A DNA stretch of 64,000 nt from Pseudomonas putida (lineage in GTDB: Bacteria > Pseudomonadota > Gammaproteobacteria > Pseudomonadales > Pseudomonadaceae). The notes beneath the pieces are model-generated. The model saw nothing but the letters and a program-made list of their open reading frames with translations, searched no databases and was not told the DNA's origin. This document shows, piece by piece, positions 1 to 9,187 of this stretch (position 1 is its first letter; every line of letters starts with the position of its first letter). The stretch lies in NCBI RefSeq assembly GCF_001636055.1, contig NZ_CP011789.1:4836001-4900000 (forward strand), in the 5' to 3' direction. Made by a program: the position numbers and the translations under genes.

Positions 1-966
1 CTTGGTCTGGTACCACTCCAGCAGTGCCTGAGTGGCCGGCATGTTCACCGACTTCATGCTCAGCACCATCTGCCCGCTGCCCACTGCGCGACCGGCGTAG
101 GTGATGTCGGACACCTTGTACTCCAGGCGCCCACCCAGCTTGTCCTGGCCCTCGGCGCTGTACAGGCTGTTCTGCTCCAGCCCCTTGAGCACCAGCACGT
201 CCTGCTTCGGTCCGAGCGTGGCTTGCAGATCGGCCAGCAGCAGGTTCAGGTGGCCGACATAGATCATGTCGTGGCCGGTACTGGTCAGCTCGCCACCGAT
301 CTTGAAGCCGTTGAACTGCAACTTGACCGGTGGATGATCATCACCGACCAGGGTCATGTCCAGGCGCTCGGCATTGCCGTGGATTTCCACCGCCTTGCCT
401 TCACGATCCCCTTTGAGCACCAGTTGCATGCCCGCGAAGTCGAGGACATTGCCATCACCTTCGTCCAGCTTCACCGGCGCCAGCCGGATGTCGCTCTCGA
501 CGCCACCGCCATAGCCCAGGCTGACCTGGCCAACCACCGGCGACTTGTCGCCTGCAGCGGCAAACCACGATGCGGTGCCGTCATCCTTCTGCAACTGGCT
601 GTTGCTGACCGCCATCACCGGCAGCAGCTTGAGCGCCTTGACCCGCGACCAAGGGAAAGGGCCATGCTCGATATGGTCGATCACACCGACCTCGAAGCTC
701 ACCGGCTCACCCTCGCCGAGGCGCAGGTCGTTGGCCTTGAGCCGGTACTGCGCGTCGCTGGTGAACAGGTGCTGGTCAAGCGAGACCAGCTCGATGGTCA
801 TGGTGCCACCCGTACCGACCAGCGCCTTCTGCAACTCCGCGTTGCCGCGGGCGATGGACTGCTCCAGTTCCGTCGGCAGCTGTTTGCCGGTGTACCAGGC
901 GCCGGCAGTGGTGACGACGGCGATGGCGACGGCCAGGCCGGAAAGGATGCCTACTGATTTCTTCAT
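1..966 (-). CDS. DUF945 (YdgA-like) periplasmic protein, 3' end cut by window
   Basis: The minus-strand frame is open from an ATG at 966 to the window edge, 322 codons, so the C-terminus is missing. The N-terminus MKKSVGILSGLAVAIAVVT is a basic, hydrophobic export or anchor signal ending near AGAWYTG. The body is a long beta-rich sequence with repeated LKGDREGKA and LVLKGLEQ type strands. This resembles the DUF945/YdgA family, which has no agreed biochemical role and is associated with the cell envelope. The family match is by eye and fairly firm; the function is not known. Confidence 0.7.
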   Translation of the reverse strand, partial: MKKSVGILSGLAVAIAVVTTAGAWYTGKQLPTELEQSIARGNAELQKALVGTGGTMTIELVSLDQHLFTSDAQYRLKANDLRLGEGEPVSFEVGVIDHIEHGPFPWSRVKALKLLPVMAVSNSQLQKDDGTASWFAAAGDKSPVVGQVSLGYGGGVESDIRLAPVKLDEGDGNVLDFAGMQLVLKGDREGKAVEIHGNAERLDMTLVGDDHPPVKLQFNGFKIGGELTSTGHDMIYVGHLNLLLADLQATLGPKQDVLVLKGLEQNSLYSAEGQDKLGGRLEYKVSDITYAGRAVGSGQMVLSMKSVNMPATQALLEWYQTK

Positions 967-1183
967 GAATAGAACCGATTGCTGTCCATAGGGCTGATGG
1001 TGGCGCGAAGCACGCGACCGGGGGTGCCAAGCGTAGCACTGTCGCTTGCCGGCCGCGGTGTTCGCCCGGGAGATTTTCCTGCACTTGCGACGCGTCCTAC
1101 AACTGCCGACGGGTGACGGCTGCACAGAGCACAACTGTCCTTACTGATCAAATCGTTACAGGAGGCATGGTCCACGACCAAGA

Positions 1184-1199
1184 TCGTAAAATTTTACGA
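1184..1199. promoter_or_regulatory. Perfect 16-bp palindrome, candidate operator
   Basis: TCGTAAAATTTTACGA reads the same on both strands with no mismatch. It lies in the AT-rich middle of the control region between the divergent DUF945 and permease genes. Size and symmetry fit a dimeric repressor or activator site, but the cognate regulator is not visible nearby. Confidence 0.4.
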
Positions 1200-1301
1200 A
1201 CACCAAAATCTGCTTTTTACTGTGAAAATCATATAACAGGGTTCAAGAGTGGATAAAAAGCCGATAAAAACCTGAAAACCTATCACTCTGTCATGTTTAA
1301 C

Positions 1302-1331
1302 TTGACACCCAACCGTCCAATCGTCTTTTAT
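1302..1331 (+). promoter_or_regulatory. Possible sigma-70 promoter for the permease
   Basis: A perfect -35 hexamer TTGACA (1302-1307) is followed after 18 bases by TTTTAT (1326-1331), which matches four of six -10 positions. It is the best candidate found upstream of the permease and would leave a leader of about 220 bases. The weak -10 keeps confidence low. Confidence 0.3.
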
Positions 1332-1489
1332 TTTCCCCACCTTGCTCCGCGCCCTATACACCAAAAAAAAGACCGCGCCGCCATCATGCCTGTCCGCCCC
1401 TGCCCCCAGGCGCCGCCGTTTCGCCGGCCTCGCCCGTACTGACTCCCGCGCCCACGCGCGAACCTTCGCTCCGCTAAAAGGTGAACAAC

Positions 1490-1570
1490 ATGGAGCTCAT
1501 CCGCCCGACCTTGCCGTGCCCGTCGCCCGCCTCGTCCCGTCATCGCCGGGAGTGCCAGCATGCAGCCTGA
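1490..1570 (+). CDS. Possible 26-residue leader peptide overlapping the permease start
   Basis: An ATG at 1490 is preceded by AAAAGGTG at a good distance, the best ribosome-binding site in this leader. The frame ([13 protein letters not shown]...) ends with a TGA at 1568-1570, just inside the permease gene, whose ATG is at 1560. The reading frame differs from that of the permease. The overlap would allow translational coupling. It may equally be a chance frame; no family is recognised. Confidence 0.3.
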   Translation: MELIRPTLPCPSPASSRHRRECQHAA

Positions 1571-2912
1571 GCACCCTGCCAGCCGTCACGAGCAGTTTCG
1601 CAAGTCCCTGCGCCTCTGGCAGGTCGTGATCATCGGCCTGGCGTACATCGCGCCAATGACCGTCTTCGATACCTTCGGCATCGTCTCCGGCATCACCGCC
1701 GGTCACGTGCCCAGCGCCTACATCCTGGCCCTGCTGGGCATCCTGTTCACCGCCGTGAGCTACGGCACGCTGGTACGGCGTTTCCCCGAGTCGGGATCGG
1801 CCTACACCTACACGCAACGTGCGATCAACCCGCACGTGGGTTTCCTGGTCGGCTGGTCGTCGCTGCTCGACTACCTGTTGCTGCCGATGGTCAACGCCCT
1901 GCTGGCCAAGCTGTACCTGTCGGCGATGTTCCCCGAGGTGCCGGCATGGGTGTGGGTGGTGGCCTTCGTCACCCTGATCAGCCTGGTCAACATGCGCAGC
2001 ATCAACCTGGTGGCCAACTTCAATACCCTGTTCGTGGCGGTGCAGATCGCGATCATGGCCGTGTTCGTCTACCTCTGCGTGCGCGGCCTGCACCAGGGCG
2101 AAGGGCTGGGCACGGCCTGGACGTTGATGCCGTTCGCCGATGAACAGACGCAGTTCAGTGCACTGGTCGCCGGCGCAACCATCCTGTGCTTCTCGTTCCT
2201 GGGCTTCGACGCCGTCACCTGCCTGTCAGAAGAAACCCGCGACCCGGCGCGCACCATCCCGCGCGCGATCTTCCTGATCGCCCTGATCGGCGGCGTGGTG
2301 TTCATCGTCATGTCGTTCTTCATCCAGGCGTACTTTCCGACCATGGACCGCTTCCAGGATCATGAAGCCGCCCTGCCGGAAATCGCCCTGTACGTCGGTG
2401 GCAAGCTGTTCCAGTCGGTGTTCATCGCCTGCACGGTGATCAACACCATCGCCTCGGGCCTGGCGTCCCAGGCCAGCGTGTCCCGCCTGCTGTTCGTGAT
2501 GGGCCGCGACAAGGTGATCCCGGCCCGCCTGTTCGCCCGTCTGCACCCGCGCTATCGCACCCCGGTGCTGAACATCGTGGTGGTGGGTGTGGTCGCCCTG
2601 TCGGCGATCTTCTTCGACCTCGTGACCGCCACCTCGGTGATCAACTTCGGCGCACTGATGGCCTTCAGCTTCGTCAACCTGTCGGTCATCAACCATTGCT
2701 ATGTTCGCGAGCGGCGCAACAAGGGCCTGACCAACAACCTCAAGTATCTGGTGCTGCCGACGATAGGCTTTTGCATCATCGCCGTACTGTGGATCGACCT
2801 GGACGAGCATTCGCTGGCGTTCGGCGGCGCCTGGGCCTTGTGCGGCGTGCTGTACCTGGCCTGGCTGACCAAGGCGTTTCGCGTCGCCCCGCCAAGCTAC
2901 GTGGCCGAATGA
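1560..2912 (+). CDS. APC-family permease, PuuP/PlaP-like putrescine or amino-acid importer
   Basis: This 450-residue protein has about twelve hydrophobic segments and the APC-superfamily layout. TM1 carries [20 protein letters not shown] and later the [20 protein letters not shown] region after TM6, both typical of the putrescine importers PuuP and PlaP. It would move an amine or amino acid across the inner membrane in symport with protons. GGGAG seven bases before ATG 1560 supports the start. The next gene is a chemoreceptor resembling the polyamine receptor McpU, and this pairing favours a polyamine-type substrate. Substrate assignment is inference; family assignment is firm. Confidence 0.8.
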   Translation: MQPEHPASRHEQFRKSLRLWQVVIIGLAYIAPMTVFDTFGIVSGITAGHVPSAYILALLGILFTAVSYGTLVRRFPESGSAYTYTQRAINPHVGFLVGWSSLLDYLLLPMVNALLAKLYLSAMFPEVPAWVWVVAFVTLISLVNMRSINLVANFNTLFVAVQIAIMAVFVYLCVRGLHQGEGLGTAWTLMPFADEQTQFSALVAGATILCFSFLGFDAVTCLSEETRDPARTIPRAIFLIALIGGVVFIVMSFFIQAYFPTMDRFQDHEAALPEIALYVGGKLFQSVFIACTVINTIASGLASQASVSRLLFVMGRDKVIPARLFARLHPRYRTPVLNIVVVGVVALSAIFFDLVTATSVINFGALMAFSFVNLSVINHCYVRERRNKGLTNNLKYLVLPTIGFCIIAVLWIDLDEHSLAFGGAWALCGVLYLAWLTKAFRVAPPSYVAE

Positions 2913-2924
2913 ACCACCCTGCCG

Positions 2925-2954
2925 ACAACGCCCGCGCTTGAACGCGGGCGTTGT
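2925..2954 (+). terminator. 12-bp perfect hairpin without U-tract between permease and mcpU
   Basis: ACAACGCCCGCG and its exact complement flank a six-base loop (CTTGAA). The hairpin starts 12 bases after the permease stop and ends 23 bases before the mcpU ATG. No run of T follows on either strand, so a classic intrinsic terminator is doubtful. It may be a partial terminator or an RNA-processing or stability element. Confidence 0.4.
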
Positions 2955-2977
2955 CTTGATCGAGAAGGAAACGCTCC

Positions 2978-5104
2978 ATGTCGCTGCGCCGTCTCTCCAT
3001 CCAGTGGAAAATCACCCTGCTTGCCGGCCTGTGTCTGCTGGCGGTGGTCGCCTTGCTGGTCGCCACTTCGCTGATCCAGTCCCGGCGCAGCGCCGAACAG
3101 GTGTTCACTGCCAACACCGAGTTGCTCGACCAGAGCGCGCGGCTGCGTCTGCAGGCCCACGCCGAGACCCAGTCGCTGCGCATCCAGCGCTATTTCATGG
3201 ATGCCTATCAATACGGCAACGGTTTCGCCCGCCTGGTGCAGGTGCTCAGGGCACGCGGCGGTGACCAATTGCGCAGCGACCTGGTCAAGGAAGCCGGTGC
3301 CGCGCTGGCAGGCAACCCCGACCTGATCGGCCTCTACCTGGTATTTCAACCGGACGCTCTGGAGCATCAGGACGCGCGTTTCAGCGGCCAGGCCGAGTTG
3401 GGCAGCAACGAGCAAGGGCGCTTCTCGCTGTACTGGTCACGCGAAGACTCCGGCGAGGTCGCCTCCGAAGCGATGCCCGAATCGATGCTGGCCGACACCA
3501 GCATCGGCGCCAACGGCTCAGCCTACAACCGCTGGCTGACCTGCCCGCTGGAAACGGCCAAGGCCTGTGTGCTCGACCCGTACTTCGACGAAGTCAACGG
3601 CCGTCAGGTACTGATGACGAGCATCGCGCTGCCACTGCTGGAAAACGGCAAGGTGATCGGCGTGCTCGGCCTGGACATTGGCCTGGACAACCTGCAGCAA
3701 CTGAGCCTGGCCGGGCGCCAGGAGCTGTTCGAAGGCCAGGGCCAGGTCAGCATCGTCAGCCCCGTCGGCCTGCTGGCCGGACACAGCCAGGACGCCAGCC
3801 AGTTGAGCAAGCCCCTGGAGCAGGCGCTGGGTGAGGCGGTACGCGAACTGCTGGCACCGATGCGTGCCGGCCAGCCGGTCGAGCGCCAGGAAGGCGGGAT
3901 GCTGCGCGTTGCCCACCCGTTCGCACCGATCCCCGACGCCGCGCCATGGCAGGTGCTGCTGGAAGTGCCGGAAGCGGTGCTGCGCGCCCCTGCCGTGGCG
4001 GTCAACCAGCGCCTGGACGCACACAATCAGCAGGCAAACCTCAGCAGCCTGCTGATCGGCCTCGTCGCCGCCGTGCTCGGCCTGCTGCTGGTGTGGCTGA
4101 CCGCGCGCGGCGTGACGCGGCCGATCCTTGCCGTGGCCGAACGCTTGCGCGATATCGCCAGCGGCGAGGGCGACCTGACCCGTCGCCTGGACTACGCCCG
4201 CGACGACGAACTGGGCCAACTGACAGGCTGGTTCAACCGCTTCCTCGACAAGCTCCAGCCGGTGATCGCCCAGGTCAAGGCGTCGCTGCACGAAGCACGC
4301 GGCACGGCTGACCAGTCGGCCGCCATCGCCAGCCAGACCAGTGCCGGCATGCAGTTGCAACATCGCGAGATCGAGCAGGTGGCCACCGCCGCCAACGAGA
4401 TGAGCGCCACGGCGCAGGATGTCGCCCACAACGCTTCGCAGGCTGCCGAGGCGGCGCGGGGTGCCGACCAGGCCAGCCAGGAGGGCCTGCGACTGATCGC
4501 CAGCACCCGCCAGACCATCGCCAACCTGGCCGCGGGCATGGATGCGGCCATGGACGAAGCCCGTTCACTGGCCGGACGCAGTGAGCAGATCGGCTCTGTA
4601 CTGGAGGTGATCCGCGCGATTGCCGAGCAGACCAACCTGCTGGCGCTCAATGCCGCCATCGAGGCTGCACGTGCGGGCGAAGCCGGGCGCGGGTTTGCCG
4701 TGGTCGCCGACGAAGTGCGCAACCTGGCCCAGCGCACCCAGGTATCGGTGGAGGAGATCCGCGTGGTGATCGAAGGCTTGCAGCAAGGCACGCGCGACGT
4801 GGTCGATGCCATGCAGGCCGGCCAACGCCAGGCCCAGGACAATGCCCAGCGCATGGACCAGGCGCTCCCGGCTTTGCAACGGATCGGCGAGGCGGTGGCG
4901 GTGATCAGCGACATGAACCTGCAGATCGCCTCGGCGGCCGAGGAACAGAGCGCGGTGGCCGAAGAGGTGAACCGCAACGTGGCGGGTATTCGCGATGTGA
5001 CCGAGTCGTTGTCAGGGCAGGCCGAAGAGTCGGCGCAGATCAGCCAGGCGCTCAACCGGCTGGCCAATCAACAGCAAGCGCTGATGGAACAGTTCAGGAC
5101 CTGA
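2978..5104 (+). CDS. mcpU: Methyl-accepting chemotaxis protein, McpU-type dCache receptor
   Basis: The protein has 708 residues: a first membrane helix (about 12-33), a large periplasmic dCache sensor (about 35-350), a second helix ([17 protein letters not shown], about 355-375), a HAMP domain and a cytoplasmic signalling rod. The rod contains the invariant hairpin tip with [18 protein letters not shown]. No CheR-binding pentapeptide ends the protein (it stops EQFRT). In P. putida the McpU receptor for putrescine, cadaverine and spermidine is, from memory, encoded beside an amino-acid permease and close to queC, as here. AAGGA precedes the ATG. Receptor class is certain; the McpU identity rests on context and resemblance. 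Confidence 0.75.
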   Translation: MSLRRLSIQWKITLLAGLCLLAVVALLVATSLIQSRRSAEQVFTANTELLDQSARLRLQAHAETQSLRIQRYFMDAYQYGNGFARLVQVLRARGGDQLRSDLVKEAGAALAGNPDLIGLYLVFQPDALEHQDARFSGQAELGSNEQGRFSLYWSREDSGEVASEAMPESMLADTSIGANGSAYNRWLTCPLETAKACVLDPYFDEVNGRQVLMTSIALPLLENGKVIGVLGLDIGLDNLQQLSLAGRQELFEGQGQVSIVSPVGLLAGHSQDASQLSKPLEQALGEAVRELLAPMRAGQPVERQEGGMLRVAHPFAPIPDAAPWQVLLEVPEAVLRAPAVAVNQRLDAHNQQANLSSLLIGLVAAVLGLLLVWLTARGVTRPILAVAERLRDIASGEGDLTRRLDYARDDELGQLTGWFNRFLDKLQPVIAQVKASLHEARGTADQSAAIASQTSAGMQLQHREIEQVATAANEMSATAQDVAHNASQAAEAARGADQASQEGLRLIASTRQTIANLAAGMDAAMDEARSLAGRSEQIGSVLEVIRAIAEQTNLLALNAAIEAARAGEAGRGFAVVADEVRNLAQRTQVSVEEIRVVIEGLQQGTRDVVDAMQAGQRQAQDNAQRMDQALPALQRIGEAVAVISDMNLQIASAAEEQSAVAEEVNRNVAGIRDVTESLSGQAEESAQISQALNRLANQQQALMEQFRT

Positions 5105-5122
5105 TCGGCGGTACTGCGGTGT

Positions 5123-5947
5123 TCACTCCCCAAACACCCGCGAGGGATGCCGCAAGGTCGGGTCGAACGGATTGATCCTCGGCCCGATCGCCGCCGTTTC
5201 GCGCTTGAGCAACTCGACCACCATCGGCAGGCGCTCCGGCCCCAGCCGGTCGCTGATGGTCGCCACGCTCAACGCAGCCACGGCATGGCCATTGCCATCG
5301 AGGATCGGCACCGCAAGTCCGGCCATGCCTGGCAACACGCCGGTGTTGCGTGCGGCATACCCCTGGCGCCGCACGTTCTCCACCTCCGCCCGCAGGAACA
5401 CCTCGTCGTACAGGTGGAAATCCCGTAGCCGCGGCAGGTTGTTGCGAATCACCGCCTCGCGCTCCTCCTCCGGCAGGAACGCCAGGATCGCCAGGCTCCC
5501 CTGCCCCACGCCCAACGCCACACGCCCACCGATATCGCCGGTGAAGGTACGGATCGGATACGGCCCTTCGCTGCGATCCAGGCACACCGCATCGAAGCCG
5601 CTGCGCGCCAGCAGAAACAGCGAGTCACCCAGCGACGCCGACAGGCGCAGCAAGCTGGGTCGCACCAGATCGCGCAGATTACCGCTGTTGCCTGCCCGCG
5701 CCGCCAGGGCAAAGAACGCCAGGCTCAGACGATAACGCTTGCTGCGTGCCTCCTGCTCGACCATGCCTTCATCCACCAGGCTGCGCACCAGACGGTGCAC
5801 GGTCGGCTGGGACAGGCCTACCTGCTCGGCCAGCTCGATCACCCGCATGCCCTCAACCGGCGCCTCGCCCAACACCCTCAATACCGCGAACAAACGCGAG
5901 ACCACACTGACCCCTGGTTCTTCCTGATTTCGCTTATCGGAATTCAA
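5123..5947 (-). CDS. IclR-family transcriptional regulator
   Basis: The 274-residue protein has an N-terminal winged helix-turn-helix (about 15-75, with RVIELAEQVGLSQPTVHRLV) and a C-terminal IclR effector domain (about 90-265). The start is a TTG at 5947: no ATG lies upstream before an in-frame stop, and GAGGAAA sits about ten bases before the TTG. It is divergent from the importer-dehydrogenase operon that starts at 6185 and most likely controls it in response to a substrate or product. It ends 18 bases from the convergent mcpU stop. Family is clear; ligand is unknown. Confidence 0.85.
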   Translation of the reverse strand: MNSDKRNQEEPGVSVVSRLFAVLRVLGEAPVEGMRVIELAEQVGLSQPTVHRLVRSLVDEGMVEQEARSKRYRLSLAFFALAARAGNSGNLRDLVRPSLLRLSASLGDSLFLLARSGFDAVCLDRSEGPYPIRTFTGDIGGRVALGVGQGSLAILAFLPEEEREAVIRNNLPRLRDFHLYDEVFLRAEVENVRRQGYAARNTGVLPGMAGLAVPILDGNGHAVAALSVATISDRLGPERLPMVVELLKRETAAIGPRINPFDPTLRHPSRVFGE

Positions 5948-5966
5948 CTTGCGCGTTTCCTCATCA

Positions 5967-6018
5967 GAATTTCATTGAACGAATAAAACTGAAAATAGTG
6001 CTCGACTCAGTGAAATTC
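5967..6018. promoter_or_regulatory. Inverted repeat in iclR/ABC operon control region, candidate IclR operator
   Basis: GAATTTCA (5967-5974) and its exact complement TGAAATTC (6011-6018) lie 44 bases apart start to start, about four helical turns. The left arm overlaps a short palindrome TTCATTGAA (5971-5979). The region is AT-rich and lies between the divergent iclR and ABC ATPase genes, where an IclR-family operator is expected. The match is symmetry-based only. Confidence 0.4.
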
Positions 6019-6184
6019 GCCATTGAGGCCATCCTAGGCTTGCGCCTACTCTGCGTCCACCGGGACAAATCGAACAACACACCGGTGGCCTCGTGAGTAT
6101 TCATCGGTCCTCGATTTGCCTCCTTGCATCTGCCCCAACAACAAGCGTGCCCGACACGCGACAAAAGACAGGTGGAACGCAGTC

Positions 6185-7210
6185 ATGGCCTTTCTGCAAC
6201 TGGACAATCTTTGCAAACGCTACGGCGCAATCGACGCCGTGGTCGCCACCAACCTCGCCATCGAACAAAGCGAGTTCGTCTCCTTGCTCGGGCCTTCAGG
6301 CTGCGGCAAGACCACCACCCTGCAGATGATCGCCGGCTTCGTCGACGTCAGCAGCGGCCGCATCCTGCTCGACGGGCGCGACATCACCCACGCCAAGCCC
6401 AGCAGTCGTGGCCTGGGCGTGGTGTTCCAGAGCTACGCGCTGTTTCCGCACATGACCGTGGCCGACAACGTCGCCTTCGGCCTGCGCATGCGCAAGCAGC
6501 CCGAAACCGAGATTCGCCGCAAGGTGACCGAGGTACTGGCACTGGTGCGCCTGGAGCGGCACGCCGAACGCTACCCACGCGAGCTGTCCGGTGGCCAGCG
6601 CCAGCGTGTGGCCCTGGCCCGGGCGCTGGTGATCGAGCCACCGGTGCTGCTGCTCGACGAGCCGCTGTCGAACCTTGATGCCAACCTGCGCGAAGAGATG
6701 CAGTTCGAGATCCGCAGGATCCAGAGCGAAGTCGGCATCACCACGCTGATGGTCACTCATGACCAGGCCGAAGCCCTGTCGATCAGCGATCGCGTGGTGG
6801 TGATGCAGGCCGGACGTGTCACCCAGGTCGACGAGCCATATCGCCTCTACGAACACCCGCGCACCCGCTTCATCTCCGACTTCGTCGGCAAGGCCAACCT
6901 GTTGCCCGGCGAGCTGGACGGCGCAGGCCTGCCGCAGGTGCACCACTGCCGCGACGCCAGCCTGACCCTGAGCCTGCGCCCGGAAAAGATCGACCTGCTC
7001 GACAACGGCGTCGGTCGCCTGCAAGGCCGCATCCTGACCCGCTACTTCCTTGGCAGCCAATGGCTGTACCGCATCGGCACACCGCTGGGCGAGCTGACCG
7101 TGGTGCGGCGCAACGATGGCAGCGCCCCGCTCGGCGAAGGTGTCGATGTCGGCCTGGACTGGCAGCCCGAGCTGCTGCGGGTGCTCGCCGCCGACGAGGT
7201 GAGCGCATGA
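6185..7210 (+). CDS. ABC importer ATPase (PotA / polyamine-opine-iron type)
   Basis: The protein has 341 residues if it starts at ATG 6185, which has AGGTGG nine bases upstream; a longer frame from 6116 lacks such a site and adds non-conserved residues. Visible are Walker A GPSGCGKTT (36-44), the signature LSGGQRQR, Walker B VLLLDEPLSNLD, the H-loop MVTHDQAEA, and a C-terminal TOBE-like domain containing LSLRPEKIDL. It would power uptake through the two permeases that follow. Its TGA overlaps the next ATG (ATGA). Fold and role are firm; the substrate is not shown by the sequence. Confidence 0.9.
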   Translation: MAFLQLDNLCKRYGAIDAVVATNLAIEQSEFVSLLGPSGCGKTTTLQMIAGFVDVSSGRILLDGRDITHAKPSSRGLGVVFQSYALFPHMTVADNVAFGLRMRKQPETEIRRKVTEVLALVRLERHAERYPRELSGGQRQRVALARALVIEPPVLLLDEPLSNLDANLREEMQFEIRRIQSEVGITTLMVTHDQAEALSISDRVVVMQAGRVTQVDEPYRLYEHPRTRFISDFVGKANLLPGELDGAGLPQVHHCRDASLTLSLRPEKIDLLDNGVGRLQGRILTRYFLGSQWLYRIGTPLGELTVVRRNDGSAPLGEGVDVGLDWQPELLRVLAADEVSA

Positions 7211-8097
7211 ACAGCGCCGTGCCTGCCCCCGCCACCTGCGCCAGGCAACACCGTGACCTGCGCGGCTATTGGCTGTCGGCACCAGCGCTGGCACTGTTCG
7301 CCGCACTGCTGATCGTGCCGCTGCTGCTGACCCTGGTGCTGTCGTTCAATGTGTTCGACTACGAAGTCGGCATCCGTGCCGACCACTGGACCTTCGAGCA
7401 CTACCTGGCGCTGCTCGGCGACAGCTATTTCCTCGAAATCTTCTGGCGCACCTTCTGGATCAGCGCGCTGGTCACTCTGCTGTGCGTGGTGATTGGTGTA
7501 CCCGAGGCCTACATCCTCAGCCGCATGGGCAGCCCGTGGCGCTCGATCTTCCTGGTGGTGATCCTCACTCCGCTGCTGATTTCGGTGGTGGTGCGCGCCT
7601 TCGGCTGGAGCCTGTTGCTGGGCGCCGACGGGCTGATCAACCACGCCATCCAGGCCCTGGGTGGCGCGCCGATGAAGCTGTTGTACACCCCGTTCGCGGT
7701 GATCGTTGCGCTGGTCCACGTGATGCTGCCGTTCATGATCATCCCGGTCTGGACCAGCCTGCAGAAGCTCGACCCGGCCGCCGAACAGGCCGCGCTGTCA
7801 CTTGGGGCAAGCCAGGCCAAGGTCATGCGCCTGGTGGTACTGCCGCAGGTGATGCCAGGGATGCTGTCCGGCACGTTGATCGTCTTCGGCCTGGCCGCCA
7901 GCTCCTTCGCCATCCCCGGCCTGCTCGGCGGGCGGCGGCTGAAGATGGTCGCCACGCTGGTCTACGACCAGTACCTGGCCGACCTGAACTGGCCCATGGG
8001 CGCGGCCATCGCCATCGCCCTGCTGCTGGTCAACCTGCTGATCATGCTGTCGTGGAACCGCATGATCGAACGCCGCTACAAGAAATCGCTGGGGTAA
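7207..8097 (+). CDS. ABC importer permease 1 (PotB-like)
   Basis: The ATG at 7207 overlaps the stop of the ATPase gene by four bases, giving 296 residues; the longer upstream frame is ATPase sequence read out of frame. Six membrane segments are visible, and the EAA loop (EQAALSLGASQAKVMRLVVL) that docks on the ATPase lies in the last third. This is the first of two different inner-membrane permeases, as in PotB/PotC systems. It is three bases upstream of the second permease, so translation is probably coupled. Confidence 0.88.
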   Translation: MNSAVPAPATCARQHRDLRGYWLSAPALALFAALLIVPLLLTLVLSFNVFDYEVGIRADHWTFEHYLALLGDSYFLEIFWRTFWISALVTLLCVVIGVPEAYILSRMGSPWRSIFLVVILTPLLISVVVRAFGWSLLLGADGLINHAIQALGGAPMKLLYTPFAVIVALVHVMLPFMIIPVWTSLQKLDPAAEQAALSLGASQAKVMRLVVLPQVMPGMLSGTLIVFGLAASSFAIPGLLGGRRLKMVATLVYDQYLADLNWPMGAAIAIALLLVNLLIMLSWNRMIERRYKKSLG

Positions 8098-8100
8098 CTC

Positions 8101-8895
8101 ATGTCCAAGAACGGTCCTCTGGCCCTGACCTTCCACAGCCTGGTGGTGGTCTTCATGCTCGCACCGCTGGTGGTGGTGTGCCTGGTGGCATTCACTCCGG
8201 AAAACACCTTGAGCCTGCCCACGGCGGGGTTCTCGCTGCGCTGGTTCGAAGCGGTGTTCGAGCGCGCCGACTTCCTCGAAGCCTTCAACAACAGCCTGCA
8301 ACTGGCGTTTCTTGCCGCCAGCCTGGCGACACTGATCGCGGTGCCGACAGGGCTTGCAATCACGCGCCTGCAGTTCCCGGGGCGCGACTTTCTCAACGTG
8401 CTGTTCCTGTCGCCGATCATCATTCCGCACCTGGTGCTGGGGGTGGCGCTGCTGCGCCTGTTCGCCCTGCTCGGGGTCAACGGCAGCTTCACCTGGCTGG
8501 TGCTGGCGCACACAGTGGTGATCACCCCGTACGTGCTGCGCCTGGTGATCGCCGCCGCCATCGGCGTTGACCGCAGCGCCGAGCAGGCCGCCGAATCACT
8601 GGGTGCGAGCCGCTTCACGCTGTTTCGCAAGATCACCCTGCCGATGATCCTGCCCGGTATCGCCGGCGGCTGGCTGCTGGCGTTCATCAACAGCTTCGAT
8701 GAGGTGACCCTGTCGATCTTCGTCACGTCCCCGGCCACCCAGACCCTGCCGGTGAAGATGTACGTCTACGCCACCGAGTCCATCGATCCGATGATGGCTG
8801 CAGTGTCGGCACTGGTGATCGCCCTGACGGCGGTGACCATGATTCTGCTCGACCGGGTCTATGGCCTGGATCGGGTCCTGGTAGGGAAGCACTGA
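8101..8895 (+). CDS. ABC importer permease 2 (PotC-like)
   Basis: The 264-residue protein has six predicted helices. The EAA loop reads EQAAESLGASRFTLFRKITL and the pattern TLPVKMYVYATES near the C-terminus is typical of PotC-type permeases. It forms the transport channel together with the preceding permease. One base separates its stop from the ATG of the ferredoxin-like subunit gene, so importer and enzyme are in one transcript. Substrate specificity cannot be read from it. Confidence 0.88.
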   Translation: MSKNGPLALTFHSLVVVFMLAPLVVVCLVAFTPENTLSLPTAGFSLRWFEAVFERADFLEAFNNSLQLAFLAASLATLIAVPTGLAITRLQFPGRDFLNVLFLSPIIIPHLVLGVALLRLFALLGVNGSFTWLVLAHTVVITPYVLRLVIAAAIGVDRSAEQAAESLGASRFTLFRKITLPMILPGIAGGWLLAFINSFDEVTLSIFVTSPATQTLPVKMYVYATESIDPMMAAVSALVIALTAVTMILLDRVYGLDRVLVGKH

Positions 8896-8896
8896 C

Positions 8897-9187
8897 ATGG
8901 CCTTGTTCAAACGCCTCGCCGAGCGCCAGCGCCCGGTGCTGGAATTCACCCTCGACGGCGAGCCGGCCAGTGGCTTGCTCGGCGACACCCTGCTGACCGC
9001 CGTGTTGACCAGCGGTGCACACCTGCGCGGCAGCGACTTCAGCGCCGAGCCGCGCGCCGGGTTCTGCCTGATGGGCGCCTGCCAGGACTGCTGGGTACGG
9101 CTGGGCGATGGCCGCCGCGTCCGTGCCTGCGCCACTGCGCTGGAAGCCGGCCAGCAGGTGCTGCGCGAACCGGGGCGCCGGCCATGA
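8897..9187 (+). CDS. [2Fe-2S] ferredoxin-like small subunit of a three-part amine/opine-type dehydrogenase
   Basis: The 96-residue protein has four cysteines spaced CX4CX2CX12C (C57, C62, C65, C78) in the context GFCLMGACQDCWV, the plant-type [2Fe-2S] arrangement found in HcnA and in the small subunits of opine oxidases and D-hydroxyproline dehydrogenase. It probably passes electrons between the two flavoprotein subunits. Its stop overlaps the next ATG by four bases, which supports complex formation. Confident on the cluster, less on the enzyme. Confidence 0.82.
   Translation: MALFKRLAERQRPVLEFTLDGEPASGLLGDTLLTAVLTSGAHLRGSDFSAEPRAGFCLMGACQDCWVRLGDGRRVRACATALEAGQQVLREPGRRP

Larger units (their letters stand above)
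967..1489. other. Intergenic region between divergent DUF945 and permease genes
   Basis: No convincing gene is seen in this 520-base stretch, although several short frames cross it. The part from about 1150 to 1350 is clearly more AT-rich than the surroundings and carries a perfect 16-bp palindrome (1184-1199) and a possible promoter (1302-1331). It is therefore probably a shared control region for the two divergent genes. Confidence 0.6.
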
